Shown here: positions 23,595 to 33,700 of the stretch, piece after piece | Layout of the letters: each line of letters opens with the position of its first letter | How positions within the stretch are numbered: the first letter of the stretch is position 1 | The notes under the pieces: model-generated | The model's input: the letters and a program-made list of their open reading frames with translations, nothing else | Told to the model about the DNA's origin: nothing | Databases searched by the model: none | Translations under genes and position numbers: made by a program | DNA from: a bacterium | GTDB taxonomy: Bacteria; Bdellovibrionota; UBA2428 | NCBI GenBank assembly: GCA_009991595.1 | Contig: JAACVK010000032.1 | Coordinates: forward strand, 1-64,000 | Reading direction: 5' to 3' | DNA: 64,000 nt

Positions 23595-25622
23595 ATGTGT
23601 GGCATTTGGGGTCGAAGTTATTCCAGGTCGGAATCAAGTTTAGAGCAAGGTTCCGATATGGTGCGGGCAGTTCGGTCGTTGGCGCATCGAGGGCCTGATG
23701 ATTATGGCTACTTTAATAATGAGCGTGTTGCCTTGGTTCACACCCGACTTAGCATTATTGATTTAACGGTCGAAGGTCGTCAGCCTCTTTTGAGCCATAA
23801 CGGTCGTTATTTGGGAATCTTTAATGGTGAGCTTTATGACTATGATCAACACCGCCACAAGCTTCAAAGTGCGGGTGTTCACTTTAAGAGTCATTCAGAT
23901 AGCGAAGTCTTTTTAAACTTATTCACAACTCAAGGGATTAAAGCCTTTGAGCATCTGTCCGGTGAGTTTGCCTTTATCATCTATGACTTTGAAGAAGCTA
24001 AGCTTTATTTCGGTCGAGATATCCATGGTGTGAAACCCCTGTTTATGAAGTTTGTTGATGGCGAAATCGAGGTGGCTTCAGAGGGAAAAGCTCTTATTAG
24101 TTCTGTTCAACCCGAGTTAGACTCAACCTACATTCAGCAATTTTTTTCGGGATTAATTGTGCCGCCAAGAACAGCCATCAAGCATGTGGAGCATGTGTTA
24201 CCGGGTCGTTTGTATTGTTTTGATTTGAACAACAAAAAGCTTGAGTGGAAGAATTATGACTTTTTATTTTCTAAGACCAATAAAAGATCTCTAAAAAATG
24301 CATCGGCCGAAGAGCTTGTCTACGAGGAATTAAATGCCTCGGTTCGTAGGAGGTTGAAGGCAGATGTGCCGGTTGGAGCCTATTTGAGCGGTGGGCTGGA
24401 TAGTTCTTTGGTTGCGGCTTTGATGATGGAAAATGGTGCGAATCCTAAAACCTTTACCGTGGGTTTTGAAGATCCAAAATTTGATGAAACCACTGTGGCT
24501 GTAGACACTGCAAAGCACTTGGGCCTTTCTCACCATGTTGTTTATTTGAATCAAGAAAATTACCTTCCTGCTCTCAAACGTTCTATTTTAGCTTTTGAGA
24601 ATCCAATTTTTAATACGCATGGAGCAGCGAAGAACCTTTTATCGGAATTGGCTGCTTCTCATGTGAAAGTCGTGTTGTCGGGCGAGGGCGCAGATGAGTG
24701 GTTTGGTGGTTACCCTTATTTGAGAATCCAAAAAATTTTAGAGTTCAATAAAAGGCATGAGAACCTAGCTCTTCCTAATTTAGATCTTTTTCACCAAAAA
24801 GAAGGTGATACCGCTCGAGGGCATTTGAATGGAGAAAGCGAATTTTACTCCTCTCTTGTTTTGAAGCATTTTGGTGGTCGTTATCCTGCTCTTCTAAGGC
24901 GTTTGGTGAACCCTCGAAATTTGCGTTATTTGATAGCTGAAAAACCTGACAAAGTGATTGATGATGCTTTATCCGATTTGAAAAAATATATGATCGAAGA
25001 TATGCCTTCGTCTGCCGAAGGTGTTTCGGAATTTGATTCAGACCTTTGGCTTGGATTGAGAACAGATTTATTGCATTACGTTTTGAGTAATGTGGGAGAT
25101 CGCCAAGAAATGTCACATTCTTTAGAGGGGCGAACACCCTTCTTGGATCAACGCTTGGTCAAGCTGGCGAGAACATTGTCGCCAGGGACGCTGGTTCGAG
25201 GTTTGTGTGAGAAATATGTATTGAAGCAGATCGCTAAAAAAAGGTTGCCGGAAGCTATTTCTAAAAAGAAGAAGTTTGCTTTTTTTGCACCGTCTGAAAT
25301 TCTTTTCTCGAAACAGAACCAGGATGAGTTAGTTTCTTACATGCAAATTGCTAAAGCTACCTTGGACTTCATGCCATGGAAAAAAATCGACATGATTTTA
25401 GCAGCAGATCCTGATCCAGGTCGTAGGCAAAATGTGATGACCGCGTTTTTCTCAATGGGCGTTTTGACGACTCATCTTGCGGACCCTCATTTGCATAAGC
25501 CTCGAGGATACAAGTTGCCCGTGAAGCCGAATGATTTACTGGGGCACGGTTTCTCTTATCCCGCTGTGCCGCGAGTGGGGACCTTTAGTGAATCGCGGTT
25601 GGAATTATCCCCAGGCCGGTAA
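23595..25622 (+). CDS. asnB: Asparagine synthase, glutamine-hydrolysing
   Basis: The 675-residue enzyme has the Ntn glutaminase domain first, with nucleophile Cys2 (MCGIWG), RLSIIDL, FNGELYD and the YFGRDIHGVKP turn. The synthetase domain (from about 240) has the PP-loop YLSGGLDSSL and SGEGADEWFGGY. It makes asparagine from aspartate, ATP and glutamine. The ribosome site AAAGGAG precedes ATG 23595. The C-terminus extends about 50 residues beyond the core. The 3' end overlaps the convergent marC gene by 38 bases. Confidence 0.93.
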   Translation: MCGIWGRSYSRSESSLEQGSDMVRAVRSLAHRGPDDYGYFNNERVALVHTRLSIIDLTVEGRQPLLSHNGRYLGIFNGELYDYDQHRHKLQSAGVHFKSHSDSEVFLNLFTTQGIKAFEHLSGEFAFIIYDFEEAKLYFGRDIHGVKPLFMKFVDGEIEVASEGKALISSVQPELDSTYIQQFFSGLIVPPRTAIKHVEHVLPGRLYCFDLNNKKLEWKNYDFLFSKTNKRSLKNASAEELVYEELNASVRRRLKADVPVGAYLSGGLDSSLVAALMMENGANPKTFTVGFEDPKFDETTVAVDTAKHLGLSHHVVYLNQENYLPALKRSILAFENPIFNTHGAAKNLLSELAASHVKVVLSGEGADEWFGGYPYLRIQKILEFNKRHENLALPNLDLFHQKEGDTARGHLNGESEFYSSLVLKHFGGRYPALLRRLVNPRNLRYLIAEKPDKVIDDALSDLKKYMIEDMPSSAEGVSEFDSDLWLGLRTDLLHYVLSNVGDRQEMSHSLEGRTPFLDQRLVKLARTLSPGTLVRGLCEKYVLKQIAKKRLPEAISKKKKFAFFAPSEILFSKQNQDELVSYMQIAKATLDFMPWKKIDMILAADPDPGRRQNVMTAFFSMGVLTTHLADPHLHKPRGYKLPVKPNDLLGHGFSYPAVPRVGTFSESRLELSPGR

Positions 25623-26181
25623 GGCCTGATCGAATCATGCTAATGGCTATGGCCGCCAGAAATAGTGAGGCGATCTTGCCAACAGCTCTCGCTCCGCCTT
25701 GACCAATAAGCCTCATGACTAAATTAGAGTAGCGTAAGCCAAACCAAACGATGACCAGATTCATAAGGAGTGCCACAACCGTCGGCCAATAGCCTTGAGA
25801 GTCAGAGACAACAAGTAAGGTCGTCAACGCTGCGGGGCCCATAATAAGCGGAATTCCTAGGGGGACAACCCCTACTTGGGTGGAGGGCATTCTGCGAGCT
25901 TCGCTTTTACCGGAAAGGTCTGAAATGGAGATAATGAGGAGAATAATGCCTCCTCCAACTTTGAAATCACCTTCAAGAATTCCTAGAAAGTTGAAAATAG
26001 CGTGACCGGCAACAAGAAAGGCAAGTCCCGTGAGAAGGACGGTTAGGCAGGCCTGGTTGACTAGTTCGTGTTTATCTTTTTTTGAGACATCCTCTGTGAA
26101 AGATAGATACATGGGGATGAGTCCAAAAAAGTTGATGGCGATAAAAAGTGGGACAAAGCATAAGACGATTTTGTTGAGCAT
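25585..26181 (-). CDS. MarC family integral membrane protein
   Basis: The protein of 198 residues (ATG 26181) has six hydrophobic helices. FFGLIPMYLSFT near residue 15 and VGVVPLGIPLIMGPAALTTLL near residue 104 are the two half-repeats with the conserved (N/G)P motifs of the MarC family. Members were once linked to multiple antibiotic resistance and their transport role is not settled. A longer frame to 26268 exists, but the extra residues are not membrane-like. It overlaps asnB tail to tail. Confidence 0.87.
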   Translation of the reverse strand: MLNKIVLCFVPLFIAINFFGLIPMYLSFTEDVSKKDKHELVNQACLTVLLTGLAFLVAGHAIFNFLGILEGDFKVGGGIILLIISISDLSGKSEARRMPSTQVGVVPLGIPLIMGPAALTTLLVVSDSQGYWPTVVALLMNLVIVWFGLRYSNLVMRLIGQGGARAVGKIASLFLAAIAISMIRSGLTGLGIIPTAIH

Positions 26182-26424
26182 AGTTGTTTTACCTACGTTA
26201 GAGCATATGCCATAGGAGCCTCTTGGTGCAAAGTCCTCATTGTTGAAACGTATCCGTTTACTTGTCACCGATACCCGCTACCTTTTCACGTAGTTGTTGG
26301 GATTTGCTTCGTGGGTGAGCTTGGGCTTTGTATTAATCCTTTAAAATCAATCACATGAGAGGCGTCTGTGACCTTAGCAGAAGTTTAACTGTTTCGGCCC
26401 CTTGGATCTAGGCACACTTGTTCT

Positions 26425-26931
26425 ATGGAGAGGTCACACAATTTCATTATAACGCTTGGACTGACTGCTGCTCTCATGTGGCTGGGCGGGTGTTCGGCTG
26501 ATTCTCAGGAGAACGCTAAAGGTGTTTGCCAAACTGAATCAGGAAGTGTGAATACCCATAATTTATTGGGGAAATGGAAGAAAATCTCCTCAAATGCCGA
26601 GACTCCAACGACTGAGGAAGAGCGGGAATTTAATTATGAGCTCCTCGTCGTGGAGCCAGGTGCCGCCATCTGTCTGGGCAAGGTGGTGAATAAAGCTTTA
26701 GCGGGCGCTGTGTTCAAGGGTGCGTATACTCATGATGTGGCCTCAAAGATCTACAATGTCACGTATTCCGCCCACATAGAGTCAAGTTTTGAGGACACCA
26801 GTGAGGATGTGCGTTACTCATTTTCGGGCTCTTGTAGCGATACCAAGCTTAATTTGGTCTATCCAAAAGATGGAACTGTCGAACAATATGAGCTTTTTTC
26901 CACTAAGGTGGAACAAGGTGATTGTAATTGA
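26425..26931 (+). CDS. Lipoprotein of unknown function
   Basis: The 168-residue protein has a signal sequence ending in the lipobox LGGC (Cys23). The mature domain starts with GKWKKISS and is beta-rich, compatible with a small lipocalin-like or META-type barrel, though this is only an impression. Four cysteines remain in the mature part. The following gene starts 25 bases downstream. Confidence 0.75.
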   Translation: MERSHNFIITLGLTAALMWLGGCSADSQENAKGVCQTESGSVNTHNLLGKWKKISSNAETPTTEEEREFNYELLVVEPGAAICLGKVVNKALAGAVFKGAYTHDVASKIYNVTYSAHIESSFEDTSEDVRYSFSGSCSDTKLNLVYPKDGTVEQYELFSTKVEQGDCN

Positions 26932-26956
26932 GCCTAAAATTTTAGATAATAGGGTT

Positions 26957-27286
26957 ATGAAGCACGAAGAGATTGTATCCAAACTAAAAACCAATGTTGA
27001 GGACGTTAAAAGAGTTCTCTCCGAAATGGATAAAGAAAAGGCACAGCACCTTTTTGATCAACTCGCTCAAGCTGGGTTTCATGAGGCCGTGCGATTTCGT
27101 AAAGAGGCTCAAAAACGAGTTCGTCTTGCTCGTATAGACATTAAAAAACAAGGACGCCGTATTCTCTCTGAGGGAGAGAAGGTTCAAGAACTTGCTGCAT
27201 CAAAAGCAGAAGAAGTCATTTCACAAATCAGCAGTCGATTAAGCTCTCAGAGGATGAAGTGGCGTGGACGTCGTCGATCCAACTGA
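26957..27286 (+). CDS. Basic helical protein of unknown function
   Basis: ATG 26957 begins MKHEEIVSKL, giving 109 residues. The protein is helical and very basic toward the end (KWRGRRRSN), with a central KEAQKRVRLARIDIKKQGRR stretch and a predicted coiled coil. It overlaps the TPR gene by 23 bases. An upstream in-frame extension lies inside the lipoprotein gene and is rejected. It may be a nucleic-acid-associated or polar protein; no family is recognised. Confidence 0.65.
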   Translation: MKHEEIVSKLKTNVEDVKRVLSEMDKEKAQHLFDQLAQAGFHEAVRFRKEAQKRVRLARIDIKKQGRRILSEGEKVQELAASKAEEVISQISSRLSSQRMKWRGRRRSN

Positions 27287-27758
27287 GATAGAGCGCTATC
27301 TACGTATTTATCAGGAGAATCCAGATTCAAGGGTCTTTGCACCTCTTGCCGATTTGTATCGTCGATTAGGTAAATTGGACGAAGCCGAAGACATTTGCCG
27401 AGAAGGTCTGCGTAGGCATCCCTACTATGCTGGAGGCAAGGTTGCCTTGGCACATATTCTTTTGGACCGTGGAGAGTTGGAGAGTGCTGTATCAGAGGCG
27501 GATGCAGTTGTTAGTTATTATCCAGACAATTTACTTGCCCGAAAAATTCTAATTCGGGCTTTGGCTGCAGGTGGCCAGCTTGAGCGCGCCAACCGTGAAT
27601 GGGGTGCTTTGAAGAGTTTGGCTCCGGCCGTGGCCTCCGACCCCGTGATTGAGCGAGTTTTACAAGGTGGCTCTGATAATTTTATTAATAAATCTAGTCG
27701 CTTAAACTCCCTTGAGCGCGAAGCAAAAATTCTCCAGAATATTATCGAAACCCTTTAA
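27264..27758 (+). CDS. Tetratricopeptide-repeat protein
   Basis: This 164-residue protein (GTG 27264) has at least two clear TPR units: VFAPLADLYRRLGKLDEAEDICREGL (residues 24-49) and the following KVALAHILLDRGELESAVSEAD, then a third weaker one. There is no signal peptide. It precedes efp by 32 bases and probably opens the efp-accBC operon. Its partner is unknown. Confidence 0.8.
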   Translation: MDVVDPTEIERYLRIYQENPDSRVFAPLADLYRRLGKLDEAEDICREGLRRHPYYAGGKVALAHILLDRGELESAVSEADAVVSYYPDNLLARKILIRALAAGGQLERANREWGALKSLAPAVASDPVIERVLQGGSDNFINKSSRLNSLEREAKILQNIIETL

Positions 27759-27790
27759 ACTGCCTCTGGATTAAGATAGATTCCCTCCTC

Positions 27791-28354
27791 ATGATTGAAC
27801 TAAATGACATTCGTAAGAATTCCAAGGTTTTGCTCGATAGTAGTCCTTACGCAATCATCGATTTCGAACATGTGAAGCCTGGTAAGGGTGGTTCGTTCAC
27901 TCGAGTTAAAATGAGAAACTTGATAACCGGGCAATTGTTAGAACGAACTTTTAAATCTGGAGAAAAATTTGGACAGCCTGATTTAGATCACAGAGATATG
28001 CAATACCTTTATCCTGAGGGTGACATGTATCACTTTATGGACACGGGCAATTATGAGCAGTTGGCTTTAGAGAAAAGTTTGCTTGGCGATCAAATTGTTT
28101 TTTTGAAAGAAGGTTTGCAAGTAACTGTTTTGTTCTTTAACGGGAAGCCAATCAATATTGAAATCCCCAACTTTGTAGAGTTGGCAATTGAGTATTGTGA
28201 ACCTGGCTTTAAGGGTGACACCGCTCAAGGTGCAACCAAGCCAGCTCGCCTTGTTGGTGGGCACACTGTGACTGTGCCATTGCATTTAAAAGAGGGTGAT
28301 GTGTTGAAGATCGACACTAGGACGGGAGATTACGTTGCGAAAGTCAGTGAATAA
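27791..28354 (+). CDS. efp: Translation elongation factor P
   Basis: The 187-residue protein has the three-barrel EF-P layout. The loop HVKPGKGGSF puts Lys32 at the tip, the position that is beta-lysylated by EpmA in species with that pathway. The EYCEPGFKGDTAQ signature near residue 137 and the terminal KIDTRTGDYV are both present. EF-P rescues ribosomes stalled at polyproline. It overlaps accB by 20 bases; efp-accB-accC linkage is common in bacteria. Confidence 0.96.
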   Translation: MIELNDIRKNSKVLLDSSPYAIIDFEHVKPGKGGSFTRVKMRNLITGQLLERTFKSGEKFGQPDLDHRDMQYLYPEGDMYHFMDTGNYEQLALEKSLLGDQIVFLKEGLQVTVLFFNGKPINIEIPNFVELAIEYCEPGFKGDTAQGATKPARLVGGHTVTVPLHLKEGDVLKIDTRTGDYVAKVSE

Positions 28355-28913
28355 AAAAAGGAATGTCTCGGCAGCTAAGAAAAAAGCTGCCAAGGTTGTC
28401 AAAGAGGCTCCAGTTAAAGAAAAGTTGAGCAAGCTACCAAAATCGAAAGAAGTTAACTTTGAGCTCTTGGAGCAGGTTAATTCTTTTATGCAAGATCAGA
28501 ATTTGGTCGAGTTGAGATGGGATAGTTCTAAGGTAAAACTACATTTACGGCGTCCGGAGTCAGGTGCGGCCACAGTTTTTAATGGGCACTTTGCTGCTCC
28601 ACCCATTCAAACGAAACCAGTTGCTTCCGTGGACGCTCCTAAGGCTGTGCCTAAGGTTGAACCGAAGTTAAATACGAAGAAAATTAACTCCCCATTTGTT
28701 GGGACTTTTTATAGGGCGCCAAGTCCTAATCAGAAGGCTTTTGTCGAGGTCGGCGAAATTGTGAAGCCCGGGGATAGTCTATGTGTGATTGAAGCTATGA
28801 AATTAATGAATGAGATAGAAAGCGACCTTAAGGGGCGTATCGCTAAAGTGCTTGTTGATAATGGAACTCCTGTTGAATATGGCGAGCCACTTTTCGAAAT
28901 TGAACCATTATGA
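28335..28913 (+). CDS. accB: Biotin carboxyl carrier protein of acetyl-CoA carboxylase
   Basis: The 192-residue protein has a lysine-rich head, a Pro/Ala/Lys linker (about 80-110) and a C-terminal biotinyl domain with EAMKLMNE, whose lysine carries biotin. TTG 28335 has GGGAG seven bases upstream; GTG 28347 is an alternative. The gene lies in part inside the end of efp and overlaps accC by four bases (ATGA). Confidence 0.94.
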   Translation: MRKSVNKKRNVSAAKKKAAKVVKEAPVKEKLSKLPKSKEVNFELLEQVNSFMQDQNLVELRWDSSKVKLHLRRPESGAATVFNGHFAAPPIQTKPVASVDAPKAVPKVEPKLNTKKINSPFVGTFYRAPSPNQKAFVEVGEIVKPGDSLCVIEAMKLMNEIESDLKGRIAKVLVDNGTPVEYGEPLFEIEPL

Positions 28914-30244
28914 AAAAATTATTGATTGCAAATCGTGGCGAAATCGCTGTTCGAATTATTCGAAGTGCTCGTGAAATGGGTATCAAGACTGTTGCTATAC
29001 ACAGTGAAATAGATGCTAACAGTTTGCATGTAAGAATTGCGGATGAAAGTGTTTGTGTCGGTGGAAATCGTGCAAAAGATTCTTATTTGAACGTTGTTTC
29101 GATCATGTCTGCGTGTGAATTGGTTGGAGCTGATGCTATTCATCCTGGCTATGGTTTTTTAAGTGAAAATGCAGATTTTGCCAGTGTTGTGGAGAAACAT
29201 GGAATTAAGTTTGTGGGGCCCATGGCTGAAACTATACGAAGCATGGGTTCTAAGGTAGGGGCGCGAGCGCTTGTTGAAGGTGCAGATGTTCCAGTGCTTC
29301 CGGGTTCTTCCGCAATTGAAGATATGGCTCAACTCAAGAGTGAGGTTGAGCGAATTGGGCTTCCTGTTTTGATCAAGGCAAGTCATGGCGGTGGTGGGCG
29401 CGGAATGCGCGTAGTTACTTCCATGGAGGATCTTGAAAAAACTTTTCATTCGGCAAAAAGCGAGTCTCAGTCTGCGTTTGCTTCTTCGGAAGTATTTGTT
29501 GAGAAATTTATTGAGAAACCTCGCCACATTGAAATTCAAATTTTAGCTGATGAGCACGGAAACGTGATTCACCTAGGGGAGCGTGAGTGCACTCTTCAAA
29601 GAAGGCATCAAAAGGTTATTGAAGAAGCTCCTTCTCCTGTAATGACGCCTGAATTGCGTGCCAGAATGGGGGAGTCAGCTTGTTCCGTTGCAAGAGCGAC
29701 TAATTATCGCGGAGTTGGAACTGTTGAGTTTCTCGTTGATGATAAGTTTAATTTTTACTTTATGGAGATGAACACTCGTATTCAGGTTGAACACCCTGTC
29801 ACCGAAATTGTTACAGGCATCGATCTTGTGAAAGCGCAGTTGCAAGTGGCTATGGGTGAAAAATTAACAATCAATCAAGAAGATGTTGAGATTACAGGGC
29901 ATGCCATTGAATGCCGTATCAATGCTGAAGATCCTTTCACGTTTGTTCCTTGTCCAGGAACTTTGAAGGAGTATTTGCCTTCTGGTGGTCGAAATGTTCG
30001 CGTAGACTCAGGAATGTTTAACGGGGCGGTTGTGCCTCCGTTTTACGATTCAATGATTGCCAAGCTTATTACATTCGGTTCTGATCGCGCAGAAGCTACT
30101 GAAACGATGAAGCGAGCGTTGTATGAGTTTATGATTGATGGAATTAAAACAAACATTCCTCTTCATCAGAAAATTTTAGACACAGAGGTTTTTGAGCAAG
30201 CAACGTTTTGGACTAAGTGGATTGAAAACGATCTTTTGGCGTAG
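28910..30244 (+). CDS. accC: Biotin carboxylase subunit of acetyl-CoA carboxylase
   Basis: The 444-residue ATP-grasp enzyme has KKLLIANRGEIAVRI at its start, the HPGYGFLSEN motif, the glycine-rich loop KASHGGGGRGMR (near residue 157) and EMNTRIQVEHPVTE (near residue 285). The length is normal for AccC. It carboxylates the biotin of AccB in the first step of fatty acid synthesis. The carboxyltransferase genes accA and accD are not in the window. Confidence 0.97.
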   Translation: MKKLLIANRGEIAVRIIRSAREMGIKTVAIHSEIDANSLHVRIADESVCVGGNRAKDSYLNVVSIMSACELVGADAIHPGYGFLSENADFASVVEKHGIKFVGPMAETIRSMGSKVGARALVEGADVPVLPGSSAIEDMAQLKSEVERIGLPVLIKASHGGGGRGMRVVTSMEDLEKTFHSAKSESQSAFASSEVFVEKFIEKPRHIEIQILADEHGNVIHLGERECTLQRRHQKVIEEAPSPVMTPELRARMGESACSVARATNYRGVGTVEFLVDDKFNFYFMEMNTRIQVEHPVTEIVTGIDLVKAQLQVAMGEKLTINQEDVEITGHAIECRINAEDPFTFVPCPGTLKEYLPSGGRNVRVDSGMFNGAVVPPFYDSMIAKLITFGSDRAEATETMKRALYEFMIDGIKTNIPLHQKILDTEVFEQATFWTKWIENDLLA

Positions 30245-30247
30245 CGA

Positions 30248-30742
30248 ATGAGTGACTCTTCTTTAGAACGTAATGTTGACAAACTAGTTGAGGATTTGCT
30301 GAGAGCCTTGGAGATTTCTGGTGGAGATGCTTATTCTTCACGTGTCGAGCTTGAATCTTTGTTTGAAAAAGTAATTTTACTTCCTTCGGGGCAATTTGTT
30401 CGAATTGGTTTCGATTTGAGCATGCTTATTGGAGTGTCAGGTGATTGGCAAATGGCTTACAAATTGGCGCTGAAGTTGGAGGAGTCTAACAAAAGTGTGA
30501 ATTTGGAGCTGTTGAAAGTTTGGCAGTTGCGATGCCTTGTTGAATTAGAAAGATTTTCTGAAGCCTTGGCGATTGTGCGTGCTCAAAATTGGGCCGATAG
30601 AAGCCAAATTCACGTCAACTATTTGGCCGGATTGGCGTTTCGATCGTTGGGAATGCATCAAGAAGCTAAGACTCGCTTCGACGCAGTCAACCGTAAAAAT
30701 CCTAACTATCGAGACATCGCTCTTAAGCTCAACCAAGACTAA
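30248..30742 (+). CDS. TPR-like protein of unknown function
   Basis: The 164-residue helical protein has repeats resembling TPR (WQMAYKLALKLEESNKS, LVELERFSEALAIVRAQ, AFRSLGMHQEAKTRFDAV). It starts three bases after accC and ends 11 bases before the TamB-like gene, so it lies in the middle of the operon. It has no signal peptide. Confidence 0.72.
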   Translation: MSDSSLERNVDKLVEDLLRALEISGGDAYSSRVELESLFEKVILLPSGQFVRIGFDLSMLIGVSGDWQMAYKLALKLEESNKSVNLELLKVWQLRCLVELERFSEALAIVRAQNWADRSQIHVNYLAGLAFRSLGMHQEAKTRFDAVNRKNPNYRDIALKLNQD

Positions 30743-30753
30743 ACTTAAGGGAT

Positions 30754-33700
30754 ATGCGTTATTATAGGCATAGGTTTTTGATTATAGCTTTAAGCTTAGT
30801 CTTGCCTTTTGTTTTCAGTTTGGCCGTGCTTCAGGATCAGGCCGTTTCGCGTTTGCTTTTAAATTTCACTCTCAAACTAGTTAGATTTCAAACAGGAGTT
30901 CCTTTAGAGGCCAAAGATTGGACGGTTCAGCCGTTTTCTTTTTCTCTGGTCTTTAAGGGGGTGGAGGTGCAAGAGTCTAAATGGAAGGCTGAAGTAGAAA
31001 CCCTTAACTTTCAATTCTCTCCTTTGTACCTTTTTGTCGGTCGAGTTCATTTGAAGAATTTTGTTGCTTCGAAGTCTAAAATATCAACTAGTTTTAAGTT
31101 TTTTGACAGCAAAGAAGATGAGAACAAAACCCTTAACTATCAAGACATTTCAAATGACATAGCTAAAGTCTTTGGTTCGTTGAACAACACTCTTCGGGAG
31201 CAAAGTTTAAGTTTTGAAGACATTACATTTTTAGACATGACTTTTGATTCCCCTGAAGTTTTCGCAGTTGTAAACGAAGTGTATTTTCAAAACTTAGGCC
31301 AGTCGCAGTTGCGCTTGAAGACTAGTCTTGAAGAGTTGTTTTTAAAGAATCGTCTCGAGAAAATCCATCGTTCTGAACTCTCTGCTCTTTTAATGCGACA
31401 GTCTTCGGAAGACTATTACCTAGCACTTCGAGATTTAAGTCTGCGTCTTTATGACTCTAAGTCTCCTCAAGTGAAAGTCTCTGGGCGATTACCCGGCGAT
31501 GTAAACTTTAAGGTTGATGTTGATGCTGAGCGTTTGAATGAGTATTTAAAGTCCAGTCCGCTTTTGAAAGAGGAAGATCCGGATGTTTTTCTCAGCGGTG
31601 GCCTCAAGGCTAGTGGCCACATTAAAATTGGGGCTCAAAGTCTAGAGTCAACGAAGTTAAAATTGAATTTAAATGACTTTAAGATAGACGTCTTCCACCC
31701 GAACAATGTCGATCTTTCTCTAAGCAGTAATTTTGATCAGTGGAGTATAGAAGAGTTGAAAATTGAATTGCCTCGAACTTCTTGGGAGCCTGCTTCAGTT
31801 TCTAATACGATCATTGGATCCAGCATTAAGGTTGTTGATGATAAGATTGAAGGTTCACTAAACTTAAATAGAGCCGGGCTTTGTGCCATCTTGAGAGCTT
31901 CAAGTGTTGAAGAATGCCATGTCGACTTGAAGATCTCTGGGAAAGTGGCCCTAGATGGAACTCTAAAAGACTTTAATTTACTTCTTTATCCTGATTTAGC
32001 TTTGGAAGCTTTTGATGTCTATTCTGATCCGAAAATGTATCGGACGAAGGAGTCTTCAAAAATTGTTACAGCTAATCCGGCCAAATTGACTGGCGTTTTC
32101 CGTGCTAGGGAGCAAGATTTAATCATTGAGAATGCTATGGTGGCCTGGTCTGACAAATCTTTCTTTTCCGCTAGTGGGGATGTTAAATATAAGCCTACTG
32201 TTGTTTCAATCCGCGCAACCAGTAGCCAGCTGAAGTTGAAAGAGGCTATTGATAATTTTATTGGAATTTCATTGGTCGGCGGAGCTAACACCGAGACCAC
32301 AATCAATTATCGACATGATGCGGTCGATCCAAAAGATAAAACCAAAGTTACATCCACGGTGACAATCACCGATGTCGATCTTTTAGGACAATCTGTTGGT
32401 GAATTGAAGGGGACCGTGGAGTTCGTTCGAAAGCGTTTGAGAATTGGACCCTTCTCGATGGCTCAAGGCGGGGGCCTCGCCCATATATTGGGTAATCTCT
32501 ACTTTAAAGATGGCTTCGGAACGTGGTTGGACTTGGATTGTTTGTTTGATCAGTATGAGTTTGGTTTTGTAACTGGATCTGGAGCCTATCCCGTGAAGGG
32601 TGTTTGGAGCGGGACGGCTAGTTTAAGAGGAATCCTCGGGGGCGATTCTGCTCAAGCCTTTAAGGGGCCTATCAAATTAACTGGAAAGAATGTGGAATCA
32701 TTTGGAATTCCATTCGAGAACGTGGATGCTTCTGGTGAAGTGGGTCTTGTTTATTTGGACATTAAGGACTTGAGCGCTCATAAGTCTGGCGGTGTCTTGA
32801 AGCTTAAGGGTAATTTCAAAGATGAGGGGTCTTGGGTCGAGTATAGTTCAGATAAGGTCGCTATAGCTTCTTTGGGGCTTTTCCCGGATATAGAAAAAGT
32901 CTTTTCGAAGGGAGACCTTAAAGCGAAGGGCCGATGGGACGATTCTGGTCTTTGGACGGTCGATGCGGGTCTTAGCGACTTGAAGGTGGCTTCTTACGAT
33001 TTTGATGCCGGTTCAATGAAGGTGAATGGAAATGATTCGGGAATCAATTTGTCTCTGGATTTAGATAAAGAAAATTTACTTTCCTACGAAACTGTTTGGA
33101 GTGACGACAATCTAAGGGCAAAAACGGTTCGAGCGGATTTAGACTCTAGAGGGGTTTATGCTGCTTTGGCTATTTTGAATGGTTGGACAACAGAACAACT
33201 CATTAAAGTGGCTGGAAGATTAAAATTTGATTGGTCTACTTCTGGTGGAGCTCTCGAGACAATAGATTTCAAGGTTTTGGGCCCTAAGGGCGCAGATGCC
33301 ACTCAAGTTCTTTTATTGGATGCTCAAGGCAAGCAGAAGATAGCTTGGGAGGGCTTGACCTCGACCTCTGGCGAACTCTACTGGGGAGGGGATTCGGCGC
33401 TGGGAATTAAGGGAGGTTCAAAGGACCATTTTCTACTCTCGGGTGAGTTGTCTGCCCCTTTAGTTGATTTGTTCATTCCCGATATTTTGAAGTTAAGAAG
33501 CGGAAAATTGGTTTTAAAGTCAGGTCGTTTGCATTTGCCGCCAAAACTTAAGAATTTGTCCTTAGACTCTACATTGAAAGACTCCGAGTTATCGGTCTCT
33601 GCTTTAGGGCAGCCTATTCAATCCACAGTTGCAAATATTTTTATCGAGGACTCACTTCTTAAAATTTCAAATGGCCGAGGGAGGCTGGGCGCCGGCTGGG

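Noticed and set aside
29159-29539. 126-codon minus-strand frame opposite accC
   Set aside because: It lies inside the biotin carboxylase gene and shows no domain or ribosome site.
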